DNA of 64,000 nucleotides from Clostridium sp. TW13 (GTDB lineage: Bacteria > Bacillota > Clostridia > Clostridiales > Clostridiaceae), in the NCBI RefSeq assembly GCF_024345225.1, contig NZ_BROD01000001.1, positions 3,110,362 to 3,174,361 on the forward strand, given 5' to 3'. The notes under the pieces are model-generated. The model searched no databases, was not told the origin of the DNA, and saw only the letters and a program-made list of their open reading frames with translations. The position numbers and the translations under genes are program-made. Below, piece by piece: positions 47,521 to 55,706 of the stretch (its first letter is position 1; each line of letters opens with the position of its first letter).

Positions 47521-47714
47521 TTACTTGTAATACTGTATTTTCCCCTATAAAAATAGCCTTAACCAAGTTATATCAGTGCCTAAGGCTATAAACCTCATTT
47601 ACTTATGATATGGTTCATTATGAACAATCCTAAATCCAAACAAATTAAAAAACCCTCGACATTTCTGTCGAGGGTTTCAATGGTGGAGGCGAAGCATGAC
47701 CTTTAAAATCCACC
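47521..47714. repeat. Composite cassette repeat copy J/D (most complete)
   Basis: Order: TGTATTTTCCCC, ATAGCCTTAACCAAGTTATA, ACCTCATTTACTTATGATAT, CAATCCTAAATCCAAAC, hairpin ACCCTCGACA/TGTCGAGGGT, then TTTCAATGGTGGAGGCGAAG and CCTTTAAAATCCACC. The last part on the minus strand contains CGCCTCCACCA, identical to the final 11 nt of tmRNA. Lies 29 bp 3' of the 177-aa membrane protein gene. Confidence 0.8.
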
Positions 47715-47742
47715 AAATTTTTTTCTTAAATTTTATAAATAA

Positions 47743-48276
47743 TCATTGTTTCATTGAATGTATGACTATATTAAATCTTATATTATTATAATTACTTTCT
47801 AAATGCTTTAACAAAGTCGTTTTATCAACATTAGTATTAGGATATTTTAATCTCAATATTACCTTGCAACACAATAATTTTTTATCATTGTACAAAACTA
47901 TATTCACATTATTGTAAATATTTGTATATCCATCTAACCACTTAGTAATATCATTTTCTATATCAAAATAATATATTTTATATATTATTTCTCTTTTTAA
48001 ATATTTTATCAGATCTTTAATAAATACATAAAATGGAATTATTAATGGACTAAAAATTACTTTACTCCAAAATATGCTTGGTTTAAATATATAATATATA
48101 ATTATATTAATAATAACAATTATGCATGGTGCAATTATTACTAAAAGTTTTATAAATCCTCTATAGTCAAACATACTTAATTTATTTTCTTTTCTAATTT
48201 TCAAATAAATAAGTATTGATATTATTAATAATACAATATTAATACCTATAATCAATTGACCATGCATAACCCTCAC
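47743..48276 (-). CDS. Small membrane protein of unknown function paired with the lipase gene
   Basis: 177 aa. Three hydrophobic helices (about 8-26, 41-64 and 73-90) and a C-terminal domain of about 80 aa. No family recognised. It starts six bases after the lipase stop with AGGGGTGAGG as ribosome site, so the two are one operon. Could anchor, inhibit or target the lipase; there is no direct evidence. Very Ile/Asn/Lys-rich, even for this genome. Confidence 0.6.
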   Translation of the reverse strand: MRVMHGQLIIGINIVLLIISILIYLKIRKENKLSMFDYRGFIKLLVIIAPCIIVIINIIIYYIFKPSIFWSKVIFSPLIIPFYVFIKDLIKYLKREIIYKIYYFDIENDITKWLDGYTNIYNNVNIVLYNDKKLLCCKVILRLKYPNTNVDKTTLLKHLESNYNNIRFNIVIHSMKQ

Positions 48277-48282
48277 CCCTTC

Positions 48283-50850
48283 TTAGTATTTTATTTCTAT
48301 TTTACAAGCACGAAGTAATGTATTTTCTTCATTATCAATATAAATTAAAAAGTATATCGCGTTATATTCATATTCATACATATCTGGATTTAATTTTAGA
48401 TTTGATAAATGCTTTTTTATCTTTTCTGATGATATATTATAATTATATCTATTATCCTTAATACTATATTCTATACAATCCAAATTAGTAAATTGCGTTG
48501 TCTCCGAATTATCTTCTACTGCTAAATATATCTTTAATTTAAGGCCTAATATTTCTTTAGTAGAATTATTTGAGAAAATTGAAAATTGTTGTTTAAATTC
48601 ATTTTCGCTCAAATTAAAGTATTCACTCATATTGCTAAACATAATTCTATATTCTTTCATTTTATCTATATTTATTGATATAGTAGAATTTTCAAATTCC
48701 AACGAATCAGCATCAGTAACTCTTTCATTAGTTAATACTTTATAACTCTTTTTTACACCATTTCGAATGACTTTAAATCTTTTAAAATCATTTAATCTTA
48801 ATAATTTTAAAAACTTTTTTAATTCACTTAAAGTTGCCTTAGAGTCAATTATAAGATTTAATAACTTTTCATCTACTATAAATGAATCACTTATTAATGT
48901 TCCAAATGAGTCTGTAACCTTTAACTTAACTTCTCTCATTTTATTTTTTATTTCAATATAATTAAATAATACACCATCATTATCATTAAATAAAAATTCT
49001 ACTTTAGGTACTATCAAATTAAATTTTTCTAAATCCTTACTTTCATTAAATTCAGTGATTAACGTATACTTTTCTCGTCCCATCTTCACCTTTAGAAATG
49101 GTAATCTATCATAATTGCTATCAATATGATAGATATATATTTCATTTATCAATTCAACATTTTCATATTTATCTGTAGAATATATTTTTATTAGATTATC
49201 TCCTAATTTTAAATCAAGTAAATATTTTTCTTTTTCTGAAATACTTTTAACATTTTCGCAATTTACAGAATAAAATGTATCTAATACATCATAAGTTCCT
49301 TCTATTACTTTATCAACATATATTTCAACATTCCCAATTGCTAAATATTTATTTGTATCTACTTCTACAATATTTTCCCCAATAAAGTTATATTCAGTTT
49401 TGGGTAATATTATATTTTTATTACTTTCACTTTGACTTTCACCCTTTAAAATTATTCGTGTGATTTTTTTCTCTCCATCTCCAAATAATTTTACATTACA
49501 ATTATCAAGTTCATTATTAATTATTACTTCAGCATTTTTTGAATAATCCATATTAAATGTTTTAAATTTCGCCACATCGCCTATTCTGCCATTTTTATAT
49601 TCCTCTACAGCTATTGATACCGCACCTTCTTCATATGCTTGAACTAATAGTTTATTTGAAGTCAAATCATTTTTATTATTAAATATAAAGTACACATCTC
49701 CATCTATATATTCTATATTATCACTTTGACCTAAGAGCAATTTAAGAAAATTATCAGTATTTACTTTTGATAAATCGCCATATATCATTTCACCATTTTC
49801 ATCTATTAATGAAACATTTACCGGACAAGCTACTCTTACAACTTTTCCCTCAAATCCATTATCAAGTATCTCTTGATACGTTTGAAGATGTAATTTATCA
49901 TTAATACATTCCATAGAATTACTTTCAAATATAATTTCTCTTAATATTTCTTTTACCTGACAGTTAGTTGGTAATGAAGTATGTTCACTTTTTATAAAAT
50001 ATTTATATTTTGTATCAGATATTGCACTAAATAATGGTACTGTACCATCACCATCTCCATGTTCTCCAAAAACTTTTGCTCCTACGTCTCTTATACTTGT
50101 TAATGTAGGCTTACTATATCCTATTATTTCATGATGCTCAATCCAGTTAGGTATATTCTCATTCATTTTTTCATATAATTCACTTAAAATTTTATTATGA
50201 TTAAATCCATTTTTTCTTAATATATCAACATATTCTTTATAAATATCATTCCAATCTTTGTTTGCTATAAATCCTTTATTTTCAGTATAACATTTATTAG
50301 GTAACAATTGATATACACTTGGTAATTTAGGTATAGTGGATTTAAACACATGTGGCATATGTACTGCTCCTATACCATACTTTAATTTAATATATGCTTT
50401 TGGTGAACCCTTCCAAGGAGTTCCAATAGTTATTAGTTTTTTTACCTTTTTAATATATTCATTATCTTTATTAAGTAATAAAAATAATTTTGAAAGTATC
50501 CCTCCCATACTATGCGCTACTAAAATGACTTCATCGGCACTAGTATCAACAATTAACTCCATCAATTCTTCCATAGTATTTGCATCAAAATTATTCTTTC
50601 TCCAATCATAAGGAAATCTATCAACTTTTAAATCTGATCCTGCTTCTGTTATAAATTCATACAATTCATTATATGTTCCTTTATCAATTGAATCAGTTGT
50701 AATTTTATCTGTTGCAATATCACTTAAATTTCTAATTGCAACCACTAATCCTTTTACAAAAAACTCCATTTCAGTTGGTGGCCATATTGGACATTTTCCA
50801 TAATTTAAATTACTTCCTAATATTCCAGGTATTATTATTATTTGCTTCAT
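48283..50850 (-). CDS. LCAT-like alpha/beta-hydrolase (lipase/acyltransferase) with large C-terminal region
   Basis: 855 aa from the ATG preceded by AAAGGGGATG. The N-terminal 310 residues form a lecithin:cholesterol-acyltransferase-type hydrolase: IIIIPGILGSNL (oxyanion region), FPYDWRKN, nucleophile elbow VAHSMGG (Ser114) and HGDGDGTVPL carrying the likely catalytic Asp, with SEHTSLP as probable His. The remaining 540 residues are beta-rich and unrecognised. There is no signal peptide, so a lipase in the cytoplasm would attack the cell's own membrane or an imported substrate, as expected of an abortive-infection effector; that is inference. Confidence 0.72.
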   Translation of the reverse strand: MKQIIIIPGILGSNLNYGKCPIWPPTEMEFFVKGLVVAIRNLSDIATDKITTDSIDKGTYNELYEFITEAGSDLKVDRFPYDWRKNNFDANTMEELMELIVDTSADEVILVAHSMGGILSKLFLLLNKDNEYIKKVKKLITIGTPWKGSPKAYIKLKYGIGAVHMPHVFKSTIPKLPSVYQLLPNKCYTENKGFIANKDWNDIYKEYVDILRKNGFNHNKILSELYEKMNENIPNWIEHHEIIGYSKPTLTSIRDVGAKVFGEHGDGDGTVPLFSAISDTKYKYFIKSEHTSLPTNCQVKEILREIIFESNSMECINDKLHLQTYQEILDNGFEGKVVRVACPVNVSLIDENGEMIYGDLSKVNTDNFLKLLLGQSDNIEYIDGDVYFIFNNKNDLTSNKLLVQAYEEGAVSIAVEEYKNGRIGDVAKFKTFNMDYSKNAEVIINNELDNCNVKLFGDGEKKITRIILKGESQSESNKNIILPKTEYNFIGENIVEVDTNKYLAIGNVEIYVDKVIEGTYDVLDTFYSVNCENVKSISEKEKYLLDLKLGDNLIKIYSTDKYENVELINEIYIYHIDSNYDRLPFLKVKMGREKYTLITEFNESKDLEKFNLIVPKVEFLFNDNDGVLFNYIEIKNKMREVKLKVTDSFGTLISDSFIVDEKLLNLIIDSKATLSELKKFLKLLRLNDFKRFKVIRNGVKKSYKVLTNERVTDADSLEFENSTISINIDKMKEYRIMFSNMSEYFNLSENEFKQQFSIFSNNSTKEILGLKLKIYLAVEDNSETTQFTNLDCIEYSIKDNRYNYNISSEKIKKHLSNLKLNPDMYEYEYNAIYFLIYIDNEENTLLRACKIEIKY

Positions 50851-51052
50851 TTGTTCATCCCCTTTAATAAGCAAAAAATTATTTATTTCATTACTAATTA
50901 TATAACATAATTGTATATTTTTCTTGTTCTGTTACAAAATATATTTTCATCAAACAAATTAACAAGAATCAACTTACTTTAACATAAAACTATTACTATA
51001 TCTTTCAAAATGCTGCTTCTAACCGTGACTACTCTTTTTCTATTTTTAAGCA

Positions 51053-51090
51053 AAAAAGCCACATTGAACGTTACTTCAATGTGGTCTTTA
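51053..51090. terminator. Hairpin between ssrA and the lipase operon
   Basis: Stem CCACATTGAA/TTCAATGTGG with loop CGTTAC, resembling the flavoprotein-operon terminator at 37.43 kb. The other bases of the 450-base gap from 50851 to 51302 show no gene. Confidence 0.65.
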
Positions 51091-51248
51091 AATCCTAATA
51101 CTTCTTTAACAAAATTTTTTATCCTCTAGAATATTTATGCTGATTACATATCCACTAAATTCTAATAATAACATTATTAATTTACCTTAACGATATTTAG
51201 TTATTAATATTTATTTTAAATGCTATGCTACCCGTAACAACAAAAAAA

Positions 51249-51295
51249 CACGACCACCCGTAAGCAGCTTTTAAAGCCACTTACAAGCAGTCGTG
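51249..51295 (-). terminator. ssrA terminator
   Basis: Stem CACGAC...GTAAG..GCT paired with AGC..CTTAC...GTCGTG. Plus-strand mismatches are all C.A and become G.U wobbles in minus-strand RNA, followed by a T-run, confirming the transcribed strand. Begins eight bases after the mature tmRNA end. Confidence 0.85.
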
Positions 51296-51302
51296 TATTT
51301 CA

Positions 51303-51656
51303 TGGTGGAGGCGACGGGTATCGAACCCGTGTCCGAAAGCAGATCTGCTTGACTTTCTCCGAGCGCAGTTGCTATTTTAACATTCCCTCCATAAGACTCC
51401 TAGCAACGAGATTCTTACTTCAGTAGCTTCATAAATTCCGTTCTTAGGTCAAAGCTTTCCTAAGCTCGGTTCCCCACTAATTGACGCCCTATCCTAAGTC
51501 GTGGGACTCTCAGGTAGAACGAAGCTGCCTAAGCAGCTAATGCAAAATTATTTTCTTCTGCGTTTACATTTAGTGCATAGCTGTTCATAGGGTTCCATGC
51601 TTACCCTAGCTCGCTTATCAAACCTACCTCACCCCCGTCGAAGCCAAATCGCCCCC
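51303..51656 (-). ncRNA. ssrA: tmRNA (transfer-messenger RNA)
   Basis: 354 nt. The 5' end GGGGGCGATTTGGCTTCGAC and the 3' end with T-arm GGTTCGATACCC and CGCCTCCACCA pair as a tRNA-Ala-like acceptor stem (GGGGGCG/CGCCUCC, with one G.U). The resume codon GCA is at 51561-51559 and the tag reads AEENNFALAA, then TAG at 51531-51529, a standard clostridial-type tag. Rescues stalled ribosomes together with SmpB, encoded 3.4 kb upstream. CCA is encoded. The 3' end is repeated elsewhere in the window, as expected of an integration site. Confidence 0.97.
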
Positions 51657-51815
51657 ATGTATGGTGAATCTATAAGTTTAACGCATTTGCATCTATATTC
51701 AGTTTACTTCTCTAGTATATATGATTTAAATTTTATAGTCAAGGTTATGAACTGTTCCTTTTTTTACTACTAAAACATAATATAATATATAATAAGTTTC
51801 GAGGTCAAAGTTCTA

Positions 51816-52808
51816 ATGAATGATTCATTGTTGATTTATACAATTATAGTCTTGCTTATTTGCTTGATTCTATCTGGCATAATACTAGTGTTTTTAAGAA
51901 AATTCTCTACTAACCAAAAGTTTTTGATGAAGAAGATTATTTTCCTTATTAACAAAAATAAGTTAGATGCTGCAAGCAAGATGCTTACCAAGTATATTGA
52001 TGACATCCCAATAAATTTCTACTACGGCCAATTAATTTACATCTTGGTAGAACAAAATAAAAATGACCAAGCTATAGAAAAATGTGAAGAAGCTTTAAAA
52101 TTAAATCCAATTTCTTCAGAACTTTATAACAATATTGCTTGGTGCTATTTTGAGGTTCAAAGGTACAACGATGCTATTTTTTATGCTGATAAAGCCATTG
52201 AACTCACACCTGCTGACCCCTATCCTTATGTTAATAAAGGCAATTCTTTAATTGAAATTTATAAATATAAGGAAGCCATAGCTGTTTTTAACCAAGCTTT
52301 AGAGTACAATGAAAACTTCCCTTATGCTGTTTCTGGACTGGCTATCTCTTTATATTTAAACGGAGATTATGTGGAGGCAATTCCTTATTTGAAAAAAGCT
52401 TTTGAATTTGAAAAGACCAATGTAGGACTATTAAAATATCTTGCTGACAGCTATTTCGTTGCAAAGCAATATGATAATTGCATAAAGAGTTATGAAGATT
52501 TGCTTAAGACTGATGGAGAACATCCTTGGGTGTATTGCAACTTAGGTGATTTGTATTGTTACAAATGTGATTTTAATAAAGCCATGATAAACTTTGATAA
52601 AGCAATAAGCTTAGATCCAAACTTTGCTGCTCCTTATTACTACAAGACAAGATTATTATCTCTTTTTAGAGAGAAGGATGAGGCCCTTAACTGTCTTCAA
52701 AAAGTAGTTGAAATAGATCCTGATTATAAGCAGATTGCTCTTAATGATCCTACCCTAAACAATATTAAATTTTACTCAAAATTTAGAGAACTTGTAGGTT
52801 TACTTTAA
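51816..52808 (+). CDS. TPR-repeat protein with N-terminal membrane anchor
   Basis: 330 aa. One transmembrane helix at about 7-28 (TIIVLLICLILSGIILVF), then at least six tetratricopeptide repeats (about 60-320) with typical SELYNNIAWCYFEVQRYNDAI and VYCNLGDLYCYKCDFNKAM units. A scaffold role at the cytoplasmic face is likely, partner unknown. Divergent from ssrA, with about 160 bp between them. The ATG is preceded by a modest GAGG site. Confidence 0.8.
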   Translation: MNDSLLIYTIIVLLICLILSGIILVFLRKFSTNQKFLMKKIIFLINKNKLDAASKMLTKYIDDIPINFYYGQLIYILVEQNKNDQAIEKCEEALKLNPISSELYNNIAWCYFEVQRYNDAIFYADKAIELTPADPYPYVNKGNSLIEIYKYKEAIAVFNQALEYNENFPYAVSGLAISLYLNGDYVEAIPYLKKAFEFEKTNVGLLKYLADSYFVAKQYDNCIKSYEDLLKTDGEHPWVYCNLGDLYCYKCDFNKAMINFDKAISLDPNFAAPYYYKTRLLSLFREKDEALNCLQKVVEIDPDYKQIALNDPTLNNIKFYSKFRELVGLL

Positions 52809-53277
52809 TTTAAATTATGCACAAATCCCCTGCAAGCGGCATTTTTCCTATAAATATTTATATATTTTTATTTTTAAATATGTATATAGTTAAATTTTTA
52901 TATATTTGCAAAATAGAATAATAGAATCTTTGAACAGCTCATCTAAACATCACCTTTCCTCATCTAGAAATGCTTGTACCTATGAGCATTGAAATATTAT
53001 GCTCATTTAAAATATATAAAGCTCCTTGAGATTTGCTTGTTTCATATTTATGAAACTAACAATCCCAAGGAGCTTTTCTCATGTACCTTTATATCTAATC
53101 GGTGGGCAAAAATTATTATGTGGTTTCACCACAGCTGTAAGGATATTTTTATATTTTTATCATAATTTATATATTTATCTATTTTATATTTTTTATATCT
53201 ATTGGTTTTATACTTATATTTTATATTTTCTATATCTATCTTTTTATCTTCTTATAAGTATATTTTTATTTTATTCT
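52809..53277. other. AT-rich region with convergent-gene hairpins
   Basis: Between the convergent TPR and uracil permease genes. A strong hairpin at 53018-53076 pairs AAAGCTCCTTG.GATT with AATC.CAAGGAGCTTT and encloses a small TTTCATA/TATGAAA stem; a shorter GAGCA/TGCTC stem lies at 52984-53004. These could terminate both genes. From 53145 to 53275 the plus strand is a low-complexity T/A run with almost no G. No gene seen. Confidence 0.6.
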
Positions 53278-54579
53278 CTATTTCTCGTTCATTATTCCAA
53301 GCTTTTCGAATAAGATTAATATTAGGTTTAAGCCTATAGCTACTACTGAAGCTAATCCCATTCCTTTTAATTGGAATACTGTTCCCATTCCTGCTTTTGT
53401 TATATCTATTGAAATTCCACTTAGACCAACTATCATGATTACTGATACTAAGATTAAGTTCTTTGGTTTTGAGAAATCAACCTTTTCATCAACAAATGTT
53501 CTTATACCTGATGCTGCTATAGTACCAAATAATAATAGAGAGATTCCTCCTATTACTGGTGTTGGTATTGTCTTAATTAAAGCTGATAGTGTACCTGAAA
53601 AACCAAGTACTATTGAAAGTGCACCTGCACCCATTATTACATATGAACTGTAAACCTTAGTTATAGCCAATACTCCTATGTTTTCTCCATAAGTTGTTGT
53701 TGGTACTGAACCAAATAATCCAGATAAAGCTGTTGAAAGTCCATCTCCTAAAAGTGAACGATGTAGACCTGGATCTTCTGCTAAGTCTTTTCCTACAACG
53801 CTGCTTGTTACAGCTACGTGTCCTATATGTTCTGCTATTACAACTAATGTTGCTGGTAAGATTACCAGTATACATGTCCAGTTCATTTGAGCCATCTCAA
53901 ACTTTGGTAAAGATAAGATGTTTGCATTTAAAACTGGTGTAAAGTCTACTAGTCCAAAGAAACATGCTGAGATATATCCTACTACTACTCCGATTAGTAT
54001 AGGTATAACCTTTAAAAATCCTCTAAATACAACTGTTCCTATAACTACTGTTGCTAAAGTAATCATTGATACTGCAATCCAAGTTGGATTCATAACCTTT
54101 GTGTTAGCTCCACCTACTGCAAAACCTGCCATATCTGCTGCTGTTGGTGCAAGCTCAAGACCTATGATTGCAACTACTGAACCCATGGCTGCTGGTGGAA
54201 GTACTTTCTTTACCCAGCCTACTCCTGTGTAGCCAATTATTATTGCCACTGCTGAGAATACAAGACCTGCCACAAAGAAACCTGATTGAATCTGCGCAAA
54301 GCTAAATCCTTTTGTTGCAAGCAATGTAACTGGTGCAATAAATGCAAAGCTTGAACCTAAGAATGCTGGTATCTTTCTCTTTGTTATAATTCCATATAAA
54401 ATTGTTCCTACACCGTTGAAAAATAAGACTGTAGCTGGATCAATATGAAATAAGATTGGTACTAATACTGATGATCCGAACATTGCAAATAAATGTTGGA
54501 TACTTAATGGAATGGCCTTACCTAGAGGCACTTTGTCTGCAACATCGATAACTTCTTGTTGCTCTTGAAGTTTTAACAT
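53278..54579 (-). CDS. uraA: Uracil permease (NCS2 family)
   Basis: 433 aa, about 12-14 membrane segments. Proton-coupled uracil uptake for pyrimidine salvage. NCS2 features: N-terminal PLGKAIPLSIQHLFAMFGSS, ELAPTAADMAG motif in TM helix region, VIAEHIGHVAVTSSVVGKDL with substrate-binding Glu-His, and SVPTTTYGENIGVLAITKV with the second Glu. Length and motifs match UraA/PyrP. Preceded by AAAGGGGG and a PyrR-loop-like hairpin, so expression is probably repressed when UMP/UTP is plentiful. Confidence 0.94.
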   Translation of the reverse strand: MLKLQEQQEVIDVADKVPLGKAIPLSIQHLFAMFGSSVLVPILFHIDPATVLFFNGVGTILYGIITKRKIPAFLGSSFAFIAPVTLLATKGFSFAQIQSGFFVAGLVFSAVAIIIGYTGVGWVKKVLPPAAMGSVVAIIGLELAPTAADMAGFAVGGANTKVMNPTWIAVSMITLATVVIGTVVFRGFLKVIPILIGVVVGYISACFFGLVDFTPVLNANILSLPKFEMAQMNWTCILVILPATLVVIAEHIGHVAVTSSVVGKDLAEDPGLHRSLLGDGLSTALSGLFGSVPTTTYGENIGVLAITKVYSSYVIMGAGALSIVLGFSGTLSALIKTIPTPVIGGISLLLFGTIAASGIRTFVDEKVDFSKPKNLILVSVIMIVGLSGISIDITKAGMGTVFQLKGMGLASVVAIGLNLILILFEKLGIMNEK

Positions 54580-54595
54580 TTTTATATCCCCCTTT

Positions 54596-54613
54596 TTAGT
54601 CTCACAGGACTAA
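54596..54613 (-). promoter_or_regulatory. PyrR-binding-loop-like hairpin at the uraA ribosome site
   Basis: Minus strand TTAGTCCTGTGAGACTAA: a hairpin TTAGTC/GACTAA with loop CTGTGA. It agrees with the known PyrR RNA consensus ARUCCNGNGAGGYU at all but one position. It lies a few bases before the AAAGGGGG site of uraA, so PyrR-UMP binding could block translation initiation directly. A pyrR gene is not in the window. Confidence 0.6.
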
Positions 54614-55044
54614 TTTAAAGTTATTAAATTAAACACACTGGAAATAATATTCTTAGGCATATATATACTTATTTATGTTTTGAAGATGCCTTAAATTAAT
54701 TAAGTTTTATTAATTAATTTTAGTATGAATCATCTTTCACAATGCACATAAGATAAAGTTCTTTATCAAGGATAGCACAACCAAAAACATTTTTCAATCT
54801 CTTTAAAATAAATTTATTTTTAAGCCTGCAAAATAATTAAATCGTTTAGAAATAAATGACAAGTTAAACTAACTTAACATATAAACTTATCTACTCTTTA
54901 AGCCTGAAAAATAAATAAGGATTATAAATCTTTAGCCACACCTATAAAACTATGGTGCAACCTCAATTCATAATCCTAATCTATCAGTCATCTTGAACTT
55001 ATTTATTTTTTGAAGATGCCTTATATAATTACAGTTCTGATTTA
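54614..55044. other. Intergenic region smpB-uraA with direct repeats
   Basis: Holds two pairs of direct repeats: TTTTGAAGATGCCTTA and flanks (about 35 bp) at 54667-54703 and 54997-55031, and AAGCCTG.AAAATAA at about 54822 and 54899. An inverted repeat AGGATTAT/ATAATCCT (about 54918-54977) may terminate smpB. No protein frame seen. Confidence 0.55.
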
Positions 55045-55512
55045 TTATCTAAGTCTTTCTTTCATTTGTCTTTCGATGTCTCTCTTATGAGCTTTTTCAA
55101 GCATTGCATCTCTCTTGTCGTAATTCTTCTTACCTCTGCATACGCCAAGATTTACTTTAACCTTACCTTCTTTTAAATATAAGGCTAATGGTATAAGCGT
55201 TAGACCTTCTTGCTGTACAAGACCTGATAACCTTCTTATTTGATCTTTATGAAGCAATAACTTTCTATCCCTCAAAGGATCTACATTAAAAATATTTCCT
55301 TGTTCATAAGGACTTATATGCATACTTCTAATAAAAACTTCACCATTTCTTACCTCTGCATAACAATCTTTAAGGTTGGCTCTTCCTGCTCTTATTGATT
55401 TAACTTCAGTTCCAACTAAAGCTATACCTGCTTCCATGCCTTCCTCTACAAAATAGTCATGTCTTGCTTTTCTATTTTCAGCTAAAGTCTTATTACTCTC
55501 TCTTTTTGCCAT
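55045..55512 (-). CDS. smpB: SsrA-binding protein
   Basis: 155 aa, normal length. Binds the tRNA-like domain of tmRNA and carries it to stalled ribosomes. Conserved segments: [47 protein letters not shown] and the C-terminal KDKRE-type basic tail ([20 protein letters not shown]). Follows rnr and lies upstream of ssrA, the usual clostridial order; here uraA and the TPR gene separate it from ssrA. Confidence 0.96.
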   Translation of the reverse strand: MAKRESNKTLAENRKARHDYFVEEGMEAGIALVGTEVKSIRAGRANLKDCYAEVRNGEVFIRSMHISPYEQGNIFNVDPLRDRKLLLHKDQIRRLSGLVQQEGLTLIPLALYLKEGKVKVNLGVCRGKKNYDKRDAMLEKAHKRDIERQMKERLR

Positions 55513-55706
55513 TTCTCTTCACCTACCGTGATTTACTGTTGGTTAAATTATATATATTCTTTAATAAATAAACTACATATTTGTATATACCGTACTTGCT
55601 ATAAATGTAGAACACTATTTAGAACTTATATATCCAATATTTATTATCTAAAATTATAATATATATACAATTTAATATCAACCAAACATTTGGCAAAACT
55701 TATATT

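Noticed and set aside
53145-53275. T/A-rich run with a 95-codon plus frame (Tyr/Phe/Ile/Leu)
   Set aside because: Low-complexity sequence, no ribosome site; composition artefact rather than a membrane peptide.
53694-54232. Plus-strand frames opposite uraA
   Set aside because: Antisense shadows with low-complexity Leu/Val or Thr/Pro content.
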